64,000 nucleotides of DNA, from the NCBI GenBank assembly GCA_051004735.1, contig JBPCKA010000069.1, forward strand, positions 1 through 64,000, read 5' to 3'. The DNA comes from Euzebya sp051004735 (GTDB lineage Bacteria; Actinomycetota; Nitriliruptoria; Euzebyales; Euzebyaceae). This document shows positions 8,348 to 17,229 of this stretch, piece by piece; position 1 is the stretch's first letter, and each line of letters starts with the position of its first letter. The translations under genes were made by a program, and so were the position numbers. The notes beneath the pieces were generated by a model. The model saw only the letters and a program-made list of their open reading frames with translations. It was not told the origin of the DNA and searched no databases.

Positions 8348-11134
8348 CTAGGTCGAGCGGCTGGCCGCCGCGGGCGGTGGCGGAACGCTGCCTCGAGGTG
8401 CTGGGGGCTGCGGTAGAGGCCGCACTGGAATGGGCCCGGCCGCGTTCAGGACCATGGTGACGGATGTGCCGGTTCCTGGTGTCGATGACACCTCCACTGA
8501 TGCGCCGATCCCGTCAAGGATCCGTTTGACCAGGCCCAGACCCAAACCCAGTCCTCCGTAGGAACGAGTTTCGGTCCCGTCGATCTGGACGAAGTCGCTG
8601 AACAACCGGTTCAGTGCCTCCTCCTCGATACCCACTCCCCGGTCGATGACCTGCACCCGCACGGTGTCGTTCCGTGCCACGCCGGTCACCACCACCGGGC
8701 TGCCATCCGGGGAGAACTTCACGGCGTTGTCAACCAGTTCGTCAAGGCATCGCCGGAGGTACCCGTGGTCGGCTCGAACGGGGGGCAGGGCGCCGTTCAG
8801 CTGATTTCGGAACTCTCGGTCCTGGTGTTCATCGCGCCAGTGGGTCAGGGTGTCACAGACCAATGAGGCCAGATCGACCTCATCCAGCCTGAGAGCGACC
8901 CGTCCACTGTCCAGGCCGGCGAAGTCGACGATCTTGGCGACGATCCGCTCCAGCCGGGTGGTGGAGTTCAGGATCTGTTCTGCGAACTGTCGGGTTTTCT
9001 CGGCGGGGAGTTCCCGACCGGCCAGGACCTTGGCGTAGCCCTTGATCGGCGTGATGGGCGTGCGCAACTCGTGGGAGACATTGGCCAGGAACTGGGTCTT
9101 CATCTGCTCCACCTCCAGATCCCTGGTGATGTCACGCAACACATAGACGCGTCCCAGGATCTCCCCGTTGGGAGCCCGTACCGGAGCGGCTGTGGCGGAC
9201 ACGGGCAACTTGGTCCCGTCGCCGCGCGCCAACAACACACGTGACGCCACGGACGAGGGGTCCATCGCGTTGCGAAGCTGCAATGGATCGCCAGGGGGTG
9301 GCTCGGCGCCCGGCCCCTCCTCATTGATCAGGTCATCCACCGCGCCGCGGTTCAACACGTCGCCGACCAGCACATCGGCCAAAGGCCGGCCTGTCGCGTC
9401 GTCTGCATCGTGGCCTGTCATCGCCTGCGCGGCCGGGTTGAAGGTGATGATCCTGCCTGCTCCATCCACCGCGATCAGCCCATCGCTCATCGACGTCGTC
9501 ATCGACTCCAGTCGGCCGCGTAGCCGAGCTTCCCGTTGTGCCGAGACGGTCAGGTCGCGTTGCTGCTCGGACAGTGATTCGACCATTTCATCGAAGGTCG
9601 CCCCGAGAACCCCCACCTCGTCTGGGGAGGTGATTCCCGCTCTGCTGCCAAGATCCCCCGCACCAACAAGGTCAGCGACTTGTGTGAGTCGGGCAATCGG
9701 ACGTACGAACCGGCGTGTCACCACAGCAGCCACGACCACGGCCAGGATGCCTCCGATCAGCGACGCCAGGAACAGCCGTTGGGTCTGGTTCCGTTCCAGT
9801 GACGCCAGCACCTGCGGGGTGGAGGTCGCAACGATTCGACCCAGCACGGCACCGCGTTCGAGGTCGGAGATATCAGCGGATGCGGCGAACAGCAGTTGCT
9901 GGTCGACGTCCAGATCAGACTGTGCTCGGTCCCCCAACCCCTCGATCACGTCCTGACCAGCCACGCCCACCCGCTCGGTGGAGAAGACGACCTGTCCACC
10001 AACGGTGCCGATCAACCCGACATCCAACGTCACGGCCTGTTGCGCCCCCCACACCCCATCGGCCAGCCGGCCGGTGATCAGAACCCCGGCCGGGGGATCC
10101 TCTGGTCGGGCGCCATCCCGACGCAGGGCGACGGCGCCGAATGCCACGATGGTGTTGCCGACGCTGAGCAAGCCGCCGGCCTGGTCCTGCGCGGTGCCCT
10201 GGCGCAGGTTGGCGATAAGCGGATCACCGGCCAAACCCAGGCGCAGGGACCCGGCCAAGTCAGCCGGGTAGGCGTTGATCAGTTGACCGGCCGGATCCAA
10301 CGTCACGAAGAAATCCTGGGTGGACAAGCTCAGATCGAAGACGCCTTCAGCGTCCGCAGGACCCAAGACCGTGTCGATCAATGGTCCGACGGAACGCGAC
10401 AACGGCAGTGCCGCGGTGACTGCTTGACCGGGCCAGGCCTGAATATCCTGGCTGAGCTGATCAGCCAACCGGCCCAGTCGGTTCAACTCGTCGCCGGTCA
10501 GTTGGGCCGAGGACACGGTGGACAGCACTGCGGCGATGAGAATGGCCATCGCGAGCAGGGCCGCGACGAAAGCCGTCAGCAACTTGAGCAGGATGCGGCG
10601 ACTGCTGAAGTTCCACAGCCACGCCCCGATGGACAGCGACCCTGCCACAAAGCTCCATGAGGCCAGGTCAGGCCGAGTCGGCCCGATGCCGTGGCCCGCG
10701 GCCATGAGGGCCAGCCCGGCTGCGGCGAACAGCGCCGCTCGACCGGGCCGTGCAAACCGGACGGCCGCAATCAATCCCGCGGCAGCGGCGACATAGGACC
10801 CGACCTCAGGTAGCGCGGGGACCAACAACGCTGCACCGCTGACCAACACGATCCGCTCGGGCGCGGCACCGATGGCGATGCCGACCAACCCGGCCACGTG
10901 CAGCCAGATCCAGACCTGCGGCGACGACACCTGCGCACCGGCCAGGACGTGGCTGACGGCGTACACGAGGGCACCAGCCACGCCGATCGCGCGTGTGGGG
11001 TCCGCCCGCAGCCCGCCGCGATCGGCGGCTCCGGAGTACAACGCACCGGAGTACAAGGCAAAGGCCAGCCCCGAAGCGGCCGCGACTGCGAGCAGTCCGG
11101 CCGCCAGGTACAACGCCGATGGGACCCCGACCAT
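8348..11134 (-). CDS. Membrane sensor histidine kinase with HAMP and PAS domains
   Basis: A 928-aa sensor kinase. The first 210 residues form several transmembrane segments. An extracytoplasmic sensor region follows (about 215-440), then another membrane segment ending RRFVRPI and a HAMP linker. Next come a coiled region, a PAS domain (around MTGHDADDATGRPLADVL), the HisKA box FLANVSHELRTPITPIKGY with phospho-His at residue 688, and a HATPase domain with N and G boxes (DELVDNAVKFSPDGSPVVVT; GGLGLGLGLVKRILDGI). It autophosphorylates and passes the phosphate to a response regulator, but no regulator gene is adjacent, so the partner is elsewhere. The C-terminus ends in a Pro-rich tail. It probably forms an operon with the downstream lipoprotein. 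Confidence 0.9.
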   Translation of the reverse strand: MVGVPSALYLAAGLLAVAAASGLAFALYSGALYSGAADRGGLRADPTRAIGVAGALVYAVSHVLAGAQVSSPQVWIWLHVAGLVGIAIGAAPERIVLVSGAALLVPALPEVGSYVAAAAGLIAAVRFARPGRAALFAAAGLALMAAGHGIGPTRPDLASWSFVAGSLSIGAWLWNFSSRRILLKLLTAFVAALLAMAILIAAVLSTVSSAQLTGDELNRLGRLADQLSQDIQAWPGQAVTAALPLSRSVGPLIDTVLGPADAEGVFDLSLSTQDFFVTLDPAGQLINAYPADLAGSLRLGLAGDPLIANLRQGTAQDQAGGLLSVGNTIVAFGAVALRRDGARPEDPPAGVLITGRLADGVWGAQQAVTLDVGLIGTVGGQVVFSTERVGVAGQDVIEGLGDRAQSDLDVDQQLLFAASADISDLERGAVLGRIVATSTPQVLASLERNQTQRLFLASLIGGILAVVVAAVVTRRFVRPIARLTQVADLVGAGDLGSRAGITSPDEVGVLGATFDEMVESLSEQQRDLTVSAQREARLRGRLESMTTSMSDGLIAVDGAGRIITFNPAAQAMTGHDADDATGRPLADVLVGDVLNRGAVDDLINEEGPGAEPPPGDPLQLRNAMDPSSVASRVLLARGDGTKLPVSATAAPVRAPNGEILGRVYVLRDITRDLEVEQMKTQFLANVSHELRTPITPIKGYAKVLAGRELPAEKTRQFAEQILNSTTRLERIVAKIVDFAGLDSGRVALRLDEVDLASLVCDTLTHWRDEHQDREFRNQLNGALPPVRADHGYLRRCLDELVDNAVKFSPDGSPVVVTGVARNDTVRVQVIDRGVGIEEEALNRLFSDFVQIDGTETRSYGGLGLGLGLVKRILDGIGASVEVSSTPGTGTSVTMVLNAAGPIPVRPLPQPPAPRGSVPPPPAAASRST

Positions 11135-11253
11135 GTCGGTGGAGTGTATGGGCGCGTCAGCCGCAGCGGGTGACGCTGCCCGCTGTCATCAGGTTCGGGA
11201 GAACAAGCGCCGGCCGTTGGCTGCGGCGGACTCGGGACGTCCGAGCCGAAACT

Positions 11254-12249
11254 TTATGCGCCGAAGACTGCGCCCAGGTCCCAGTCCGCGTCAACCGCCG
11301 CACCAGCTCCCACCACGACAGCGTCCAGTGGCTGCTCTGCGACCGTGACCTTGACCTGGGTTTCCGCGCTGATCCGTTGGTCCAGCCCGCGCAGGAGCGC
11401 ACCACCTCCGACCAGAAGGATCCCGTGACTCATCACGTCCTGAGCCAACTCCGGCGGGCATTCGGACAAGGTGGCGATGACTGCTTCAGCTATGGCAACC
11501 GTGGGACGTTCCAGGGCCACCCGCACCTGCTCAGAGTCGATTCTGACCGTGCGAGTGAGGCCGCTGAGCAGATCGCGTCCCTTCACCTCGGCCGCGTCGG
11601 CGGGTGAGGACGGAAAGGCCCGTCCCAATGCCATCTTCAGTTCTTCCGCGGTCCTGTCACCGATCGCGATGTCGAAGTGGTCACGGACCCATTCCTGTAC
11701 GGCCTGGTCCAGATCGAAGCCTCCCACCCGGACGGCCTTGCTGACCACGACCCCGCCAAGTGAGATGACGGCAACCTCGGTGTTACCTCCCCCGATATCA
11801 ACGACCATGGAACCGACCGGGTCCTCGACAGGCAGGCCAGCACCAATAGCTGCGGCCATAGGCTCCTCGATCAGATACACCTTGCCCGCGCCCGCTTGCT
11901 TCGTCGCATCCCTCAGTGCTGAACGCTCGACCGGCGTGGCTCCCGCCGGCACGCTGATCAGCACGCGCGACCGACTGAACCGCGTGATGCCCAGATGGGC
12001 AAACAGCAGTTTGAGCATGCTGGCGGTCATGGCGAAGTCGGTCACTGCGCCGCCATTAAGGGGGCGCTCCAACTGTGCGGGACGACGAGCCCCGGCGACG
12101 GTGTCGTAGGCCTCCGAACCCGCAGCGATGACACGTCCCCCGCGAATGTCCACCGCGACCACGGTCGGTTCACGCAGGACGATGCCCTTGTGTCGAGCCC
12201 ACACCACCGTGTTGGCGGTGCCGAGATCGATCGCGAAGTCAGCGCCCAT
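11254..12249 (-). CDS. MreB-like actin-family protein
   Basis: A 331-aa actin/Hsp70-fold ATPase of MreB size. The phosphate-1 motif FAIDLGTANTVVW is at the very N-terminus. The connect region has LIEEPMAAAIGAGLPV and the phosphate-2 motif VVDIGGGNTEVAVISLGG. A C-terminal GGGALLRGLDQRIS completes the nucleotide pocket. MreB filaments guide lateral wall synthesis. Because no mreC, mreD or rodA gene lies nearby, this orphan copy may do something else, such as polar or sporulation-related work. The upstream neighbour is a 57-aa membrane protein on the same strand. Alternative members of this fold include DnaK-like and ParM-like proteins, but the spacing of the motifs fits MreB best. Confidence 0.82.
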   Translation of the reverse strand: MGADFAIDLGTANTVVWARHKGIVLREPTVVAVDIRGGRVIAAGSEAYDTVAGARRPAQLERPLNGGAVTDFAMTASMLKLLFAHLGITRFSRSRVLISVPAGATPVERSALRDATKQAGAGKVYLIEEPMAAAIGAGLPVEDPVGSMVVDIGGGNTEVAVISLGGVVVSKAVRVGGFDLDQAVQEWVRDHFDIAIGDRTAEELKMALGRAFPSSPADAAEVKGRDLLSGLTRTVRIDSEQVRVALERPTVAIAEAVIATLSECPPELAQDVMSHGILLVGGGALLRGLDQRISAETQVKVTVAEQPLDAVVVGAGAAVDADWDLGAVFGA

Positions 12250-12300
12250 AGGCCACAGACGTTACTCGCGGCGATCTGAGGAAAGGGTGCGCACCCCGCC

Positions 12301-12474
12301 TCAGTATTTCGATGGGGCCTTGGGACGCGCCGGAGCGTCAGGGTCCAGGGCGCGCATGGCGTGGGAGAACTCCATCACGGAGTCTCGGGGGAGTGGACCC
12401 GAGGGGCCGCCGGCAAGCTTGAGCACGAACCAGGCTGCTGCGCCCAGCACGATGACTGCGATTAGTGCTGACAT
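12301..12474 (-). CDS. Small membrane protein (57 aa)
   Basis: ATG at 12474 to TGA at 12301 gives 57 residues: MSALIAVIVLGAAAWFVLKL, one clear membrane helix with N-out or N-in topology uncertain, then a soluble tail with EFSHAMRALDPDAPARPKAP. The tail pattern FSHAMRALDP resembles a short motif seen after single helices in small actinobacterial proteins, but I cannot name a family. It lies between moaE and the MreB-like gene on the same strand, 51 bases from the latter. Codon use is GC-rich like its neighbours, which supports it being real. Confidence 0.6.
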   Translation of the reverse strand: MSALIAVIVLGAAAWFVLKLAGGPSGPLPRDSVMEFSHAMRALDPDAPARPKAPSKY

Positions 12475-12559
12475 GGTTGTAAGAGGGTAACTGCCCGCAG
12501 GTGCTACCCCCGGCCAGGCCGGACTGTCCGTTCGGCCCTGGGCAGGTCCGCGGATGCAT

Positions 12560-13039
12560 TCAGTCGGTGCCGGGCCAGTGGTGCCCCCCGTCGGCCCAGT
12601 GTTCCTTCTTCCAGATGGGCACGGTGGCCTTCAAGGTGTCGATCAGGTAGCGCCCGGCCTCAAACGCCGTGTCGCGATGTGGGCTTGAGACCGCCACCAC
12701 GACGGCGATGTCGCCCACGGCCAGTGAGCCCACCCGGTGAACCGCCCAGCCGGCACACAAGTCCGGCCAGCGGGTGCCGACCTCCACAGCCAGTTGGGCC
12801 AGGCGCTGCCGTGCCACCGACGTGTAGGCCTCATACTCAAGGCCGGTCACCGCCCTGACCGTCGCGTCATCCCCCGCGCGATCGGTCGGGGCCTCCTCAT
12901 CCACCGCGTGGTCACGCACGACACCGGTGAAGGTGACAGCGGCACCAGCACGTGGATCGGCGACGAACTGATGTGCCGCGTCAACGGACAGGGCGGTGTC
13001 GATGATCGCGGTATACCACCGGATCGCGGCGTCGTTCAT
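12560..13039 (-). CDS. moaE: Molybdopterin synthase catalytic subunit MoaE
   Basis: A 159-aa protein that, with MoaD thiocarboxylate, converts precursor Z to molybdopterin. It contains GAAVTFTGVVRDHA near residue 30, GLEYEAYTSVA in the middle, WAVHRVGSLAVGDIAVVVAV, and the C-terminal catalytic block VPIWKKEHWADG with the two conserved lysines. The start MNDAAIRW at 13039 is favoured because its ATG overlaps the stop of the upstream SDR gene in an ATGA, implying translational coupling. A region of about 25 extra residues (EEAPTDRAGDDATVRAV) sits between the first two blocks. No moaD is present in the window. The product would serve the Mo enzyme at 58.8-61.8 kb among others. Confidence 0.9.
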   Translation of the reverse strand: MNDAAIRWYTAIIDTALSVDAAHQFVADPRAGAAVTFTGVVRDHAVDEEAPTDRAGDDATVRAVTGLEYEAYTSVARQRLAQLAVEVGTRWPDLCAGWAVHRVGSLAVGDIAVVVAVSSPHRDTAFEAGRYLIDTLKATVPIWKKEHWADGGHHWPGTD

Positions 13040-14082
13040 CGGCGGATCACCCGCCACAGCGCCAGGCCCAGAAGTCCTGTGGTCGCCAGCGCGGCACGTC
13101 GCAGACCGCGCCTGCTGAAGCTCAGGCGACCGACTGCCCATTCATCATCATGGTCGCGGCGAAACTGCGACAGGATCTCGGCGTTGCTCATGACTGGCTG
13201 CCACCCCGCCGCGCGCAACTTCTCCGTGGCCAACACCCAGGGGTGGATCAGGTAGGGCATGACCTCGGCCGGGGCCGGTGACAGGCTCAGCTGTGCGCCA
13301 CGGTGCAGGACCTCGGTCAGTGTCGACTGGCCGACCTCAAGCATTCTACGGCGGGAGTAGTTGGCCACCTCGCCCGCGCTCAGCCATCCGTGCGCCGCCA
13401 CGTTGAACACCCCGTCCAGGGTCCGGTCGATCACCAGGTCAACCGCAGCGGCGACGTCATCGATGTGGACGAACTGCCAGGGCGCGCCATGGCCGGTGGG
13501 CACCAGTAGCCGTGGTCCCAGCAGGCGACGCACCACCGCCGTGTTCACCCCGGGGCCCATCACCGGCGCCAGACGCAGGACGGTGACCTTTGTCCCGGGA
13601 TGGCCCTCAGCCCATTCAGCGACCAGTTCCTCCACCAGCAACCGTTGATAGCCGTAGGCGAACCCGGGGTTTGCCCGCAGCCCTGCGGACTCCTCGAGAG
13701 GTAGCGGATTGTCGTGGTGGGCGCCGTAGACCATCGCCGAGCTCAGCACGATCAGGTGCCGAACACCCACCTTGGCCACCGCATCCAAGACGTTGCGGGT
13801 CCCCCCGACGTTGGCCCCGTACAAACTGTCGGGGCTGGCGGAAAGGTCATCGGAGAACGCAGCGTGGACCACGACCTCCACACCTTCAAGCGCCAGTGGC
13901 AGTAGGCGGTCACGTGGGTCCATCGTGCGCAGTTCCACATGTGGATGAGGCATGGCGGGCGTGCCGGCATCAACCGCGAGAAGGTGCTGCACCGAGGAGG
14001 CTGTAGCCAGCCGGTTCAGCACCGCTCGTCCAACCGGTTGCGACACGCCAAGGACGGCAGCGGTGGTCACGGCGATCTCCAA
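13036..14082 (-). CDS. NAD-dependent epimerase/dehydratase-like SDR protein
   Basis: A 348-aa extended short-chain dehydrogenase. The N-terminal Rossmann segment reads AVLGVSQPVGRAVLNRL, a degenerate GxxGxxG. HLIVLSSAMVYG and the Tyr of FAYGYQRLLVEEL mark the active site; the residue four after Tyr is Arg rather than the catalytic Lys of classical YxxxK, so activity is uncertain. LRLAPVMGPGVNT and WQFVHIDDVA are typical of atypical NAD(P)-binding SDRs. A hydrophobic C-terminus (ATTGLLGLALWRV) could attach the protein to the membrane. It overlaps moaE by 4 bases downstream and diverges from the DUF2342 gene with only 35 bases between the starts. Confidence 0.8.
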   Translation of the reverse strand: MEIAVTTAAVLGVSQPVGRAVLNRLATASSVQHLLAVDAGTPAMPHPHVELRTMDPRDRLLPLALEGVEVVVHAAFSDDLSASPDSLYGANVGGTRNVLDAVAKVGVRHLIVLSSAMVYGAHHDNPLPLEESAGLRANPGFAYGYQRLLVEELVAEWAEGHPGTKVTVLRLAPVMGPGVNTAVVRRLLGPRLLVPTGHGAPWQFVHIDDVAAAVDLVIDRTLDGVFNVAAHGWLSAGEVANYSRRRMLEVGQSTLTEVLHRGAQLSLSPAPAEVMPYLIHPWVLATEKLRAAGWQPVMSNAEILSQFRRDHDDEWAVGRLSFSRRGLRRAALATTGLLGLALWRVIRR

Positions 14083-14117
14083 TCAGTGCGTGAGGCGAAC
14101 ATCATTATCATGTCTGC

Positions 14118-15416
14118 ATGGATAGTGACGACTTCGGAATGGATGGCTTCGGCTTTGATCCCGACGCTCTCTCCAACATCCCCCTGTTCAAAGAGCTGAA
14201 CAAACTGATGTCGTGGCAGGACGGGCCGGTGAACTGGGATCTTGCCCGACAGATGGCCGAGGGAATCGCTGGCGAAGCCAAGGTGGCCATCGGCGTGGAC
14301 GCCGACCAGGCGGCTTGGGCTGATGCGGTCCGAGTGACGGAGTCGTGGTTGGACAGCCACACCACCCTGGAAGCGGTCCAGGGACCAGCGCTGGCGCTGA
14401 CGGCGCAGGAATGGGTGCAGATGGCCACCGCCGAAGGGGGGATCGCACGCTATGTGGAGCCAATCGCCAGCGGGATGCAGCAGGCATTGGGCAAGGGACT
14501 GGCCGACCAGTTGCCCGGGGGGATGAGCGGACTGGCGGGTCTGTCGGGGGCCATGATGCCAATGACCGCAATGTTGACCGGAATGCAGGTGGGGACCATC
14601 GCAGGCCACCTCGCCAGCCAGCTGATGGGTGCCTACGACCTGGGCGTGCCGACCCTTCCACCTGATGTCGTCGCCACTGTCGGCGATCAGGCGGCCCAAC
14701 TAGCGCACGCGCATTCGGTGTCAACCGATGAGGTGCGGTTCTGGTTGGCGCTCCGCGAGTCCGTGCACCGCAGGGTCTTTGCCGGGGTGCCGTGGTTGAT
14801 GCCCCACGTGACCTCTGAGATAGGCCGTTTCGCCGCTGCGGCCGAGTTCGATCCGTCATCGTTGACCGAACAGATGGGCGGGCTCTCGGGCCTTGGTCCG
14901 GAACTGCTGACCGATCCCGACGCCCTGCGACGGCTGGCCGAGGAGGCCGGGGCGAACGTCCAGCCAACAGACCTGCAACGACAGATCCTGGCACGTCTGC
15001 AGGCCGTGGTGTCTTTGGTCGCCGGCTACGCCGACGTGATGGTTCGCCGAGCGGGTCAGGGCAAGCTGACCAACCTCGAGCGAATCGAGGAGATCACGGT
15101 CCGCCGCCGGGGTGAGCAGGGGCCCGGCGAGCAGTTCCTGACCCAGCTGATCGGACTTGACCTGCGTCCCTCCGATGTGCGTGCGGGACAAGCGTTTTGC
15201 ACGGCGGTTCTCGCGGCGCGTGGACCAACCCGCCTGGACGTGGTGTGGCGAGATGCCGCACACCTGCCCACCCCCGCTGAGATCGCCGACCCATCCCGTT
15301 GGCTGGTGCGTCTGGCGGCAGAGGAGGCCGACCTCGGCGTTGCTGCCGACCTGGACCAGTTGCCCTCGGCTGACATTGAGATCCCCGATGACCTGGAGGG
15401 TCTGGATGACGCCTGA
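14118..15416 (+). CDS. DUF2342 (zincin-like) family protein with damaged HExxH motif
   Basis: A 432-aa member of the DUF2342 'zinc-dependent metalloprotease' family common in actinobacteria. Supporting blocks are GMQVGTIAGHLASQLMGAYD and the helix RFWLALRESVHRRVFAGVPW, followed by the conserved Glu-rich C-terminal half. In the family the helix carries HEVTH or HEVAH; here it is R213-E214-S-V-H217. The first zinc-ligand His is Arg (codon CGC, one transition from CAC). It is therefore probably catalytically dead or binds metal differently. A Met/Gly-rich segment (residues about 130-150) precedes the motif. The gene diverges from the SDR gene and is followed by the DnaA-box-like region. Confidence 0.82.
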   Translation: MDSDDFGMDGFGFDPDALSNIPLFKELNKLMSWQDGPVNWDLARQMAEGIAGEAKVAIGVDADQAAWADAVRVTESWLDSHTTLEAVQGPALALTAQEWVQMATAEGGIARYVEPIASGMQQALGKGLADQLPGGMSGLAGLSGAMMPMTAMLTGMQVGTIAGHLASQLMGAYDLGVPTLPPDVVATVGDQAAQLAHAHSVSTDEVRFWLALRESVHRRVFAGVPWLMPHVTSEIGRFAAAAEFDPSSLTEQMGGLSGLGPELLTDPDALRRLAEEAGANVQPTDLQRQILARLQAVVSLVAGYADVMVRRAGQGKLTNLERIEEITVRRRGEQGPGEQFLTQLIGLDLRPSDVRAGQAFCTAVLAARGPTRLDVVWRDAAHLPTPAEIADPSRWLVRLAAEEADLGVAADLDQLPSADIEIPDDLEGLDDA

Positions 15417-15481
15417 CCAGCCCGACAGGCCGTGACCAGCGACTAACCCTCAAGCAGAGGTTTAGGGTTGAAAAGTTTCCG

Positions 15482-15643
15482 TAATCCACAGGCATAAACT
15501 TTTATCCACAGCAGAAAATACCTGGTCAGGGCCACACCAGGAATGTTTTCCCCAACTCGCGCCGAGTTACCCACATGTAATCAGATCACATTCGGGCAGG
15601 TCAGACGGATAGTTAGAATTCTTCCTATTCACCCTGTGGACAA
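15482..15643. promoter_or_regulatory. Cluster of DnaA-box-like sites in AT-rich intergenic DNA
   Basis: Four matches to DnaA boxes lie within 162 bp: TAATCCACA (15482-15490, one mismatch), TTATCCACA (15502-15510, exact), TTACCCACA (15567-15575, one mismatch) and TTGTCCACA on the minus strand (15635-15643, exact for the actinobacterial form). The surrounding DNA (15430-15655) is clearly richer in A and T than the rest of the window. No dnaA, dnaN, parA or rnpA gene is nearby, so this is not a textbook oriC. It may be a DnaA-regulated promoter region, a DnaA-titration site, or an origin separated from dnaA. Confidence 0.5.
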
Positions 15644-15687
15644 CCTCCGTTGACTGAAGATGTCCCGCCGCTTACCGTGTCCGCCAC

Positions 15688-15768
15688 GCAAGCGGTCCTG
15701 AGGCAGCGCCGGACATGCCGTGCTCCTGGGGAAGGGAGCACGGAACCAGGCACCTCAGGACCGCTTGC
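15688..15768. repeat. Nested inverted repeat (81 bp) upstream of ccr
   Basis: GCAAGCGGTCCTGAGG (15688-15703) is the exact reverse complement of CCTCAGGACCGCTTGC (15753-15768). Inside it, CCGTGCTCC (15718-15726) pairs exactly with GGAGCACGG (15735-15743) around an 8-base loop. The element could extrude as a branched cruciform or fold as a long RNA hairpin in the ccr leader. No T-tract follows, so it is not a standard terminator on either strand. It starts 45 bases from the last DnaA-like box. Confidence 0.75.
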
Positions 15769-15876
15769 TGTGAGCACACCTTGTGCCCGATTGGTCCTGT
15801 GCGGCTACTCGCCGGTAATCTTCGCTGTCCTGGAGGCGTGCCCCGGCCCTCCAGGCAGCCACCAGGAGAAGCCCCC

Positions 15877-17226
15877 ATGCCCAGCGAGATGCAGGCACTG
15901 TTGGACGTCGCACTGTCTCCCGGTGCGACCCCGGACACCATCGCCAACACCCCTCTACCGCAGTACATGCGTGCAGCCGTCATCCGTGCGGATGAGGTCG
16001 AGATGTTCGCCGGGCTACCCACCGCGCAAAAGGACCCGCGCAAGTCCCTTCACATCGATGAGGTCGACATTCCACCGCTGGGCCCCAATGAGGTGCTGAT
16101 CGCACCCATGGCCTCGGCACTGAACTTCAACACGGTGTGGACCTCGATCTTTGAGCCTCTGCCGACCTTCAACTTCTTGAAGCGCTTCGCACGTGAGGGG
16201 GACCTGGGTGCCCGCCACGATCTTCCCTATCACATCGTCGGCTCCGACGCGGCGGCGGTCGTGGTGCGGGTGGGTCCCGGTGTGACCCGCTGGCAGCCGG
16301 GCGACCGTGTCACGGTGCACTGCAACTACGTCGATCTGGAGGGCCCGGAGGGTCACGACGACTCGATGATTGACACCCGGCAGAGGATCTGGGGCTTTGA
16401 ATCCAACTTCGGGGGCATGGCGGAACTGAGCATGGTGAAGGCCAACCAGCTGATGCCGATGCCGACCCACCTGACCTGGGAGGAGGGGGCCTCGCTGGGC
16501 CTGACCCTGGCGACCGCCTACCGGATGCTGGTCGGGGCCAATGCCGGGACCATGAAACAGGGCGACCTGGTGCTGGTGTGGGGTGCCACCGGTGGGCTGG
16601 GTGGCTTCGCCACGCAGTTGGTCAAGAACGGGGGTGGCATCCCGATCTGCGTGGTGTCCTCAGCCGAAAAGGTCGACCTGCTGCGCTCTCTTGGTGTCGA
16701 TACGGTGATCGATCGCAAGGCCGAGGGATATGAGTTCTGGCAGGACGGTGTCCAGAACCCGGCCGAATGGCGGCGCTTCGGCGGACGAATCCGAGAACTG
16801 ACGGGCGGCCAGGACGTTGACATCGTCTTTGAGCATCCAGGCCGGGCAACGATGGGCGCCAGCGTCTTCGTCACCCGCAAGGGCGGCAAGATCGTCACCT
16901 GCGCGTCGACATCGGGTTACATGCACGAGTACGACAACCGGTACTTGTGGATGAACCTGAAATCCATCATCGGTTCGCACTTTGCCAACTACAAGGAAGC
17001 ATGGGAGGCCAACCGTCTGGTCAACATGGGCATGATCCATCCGATCCTGACCATGACCTACGATCTGGACGACGTGGCCGAGGCGGCCTACGCGATGCAC
17101 ACCAATGCCCACACGGGAAAGCTGGGGGTTCTTGTCAACGCGACTCGTGAAGGCGACGGGGTGGCCGACTCGGACAAACGGGAGTCACTGATCCAGGATC
17201 TGACCGCCTGGAAGGGCCTGCAATAA
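15877..17226 (+). CDS. ccr: Crotonyl-CoA carboxylase/reductase
   Basis: A 449-aa medium-chain dehydrogenase-type enzyme that reduces crotonyl-CoA with NADPH and CO2 to (S)-ethylmalonyl-CoA, for the ethylmalonyl-CoA pathway or polyketide extender supply. Family-specific blocks are ALNFNTVWTSI near residue 80, IWGFESNFGG around 170 (the Phe-Glu of the CO2 pocket), the nucleotide loop WGATGGLGGFATQLVKNGGG, and STSGYMHEYDNRYLWMNLK followed by GSHFANY near 360-380. All carboxylation residues known from characterised Ccr appear kept. The ATG at 15877 is preceded by AGGAGA at a good distance and gives the family length. Other pathway genes are not adjacent. Confidence 0.93.
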   Translation: MPSEMQALLDVALSPGATPDTIANTPLPQYMRAAVIRADEVEMFAGLPTAQKDPRKSLHIDEVDIPPLGPNEVLIAPMASALNFNTVWTSIFEPLPTFNFLKRFAREGDLGARHDLPYHIVGSDAAAVVVRVGPGVTRWQPGDRVTVHCNYVDLEGPEGHDDSMIDTRQRIWGFESNFGGMAELSMVKANQLMPMPTHLTWEEGASLGLTLATAYRMLVGANAGTMKQGDLVLVWGATGGLGGFATQLVKNGGGIPICVVSSAEKVDLLRSLGVDTVIDRKAEGYEFWQDGVQNPAEWRRFGGRIRELTGGQDVDIVFEHPGRATMGASVFVTRKGGKIVTCASTSGYMHEYDNRYLWMNLKSIIGSHFANYKEAWEANRLVNMGMIHPILTMTYDLDDVAEAAYAMHTNAHTGKLGVLVNATREGDGVADSDKRESLIQDLTAWKGLQ

Positions 17227-17229
17227 TGT

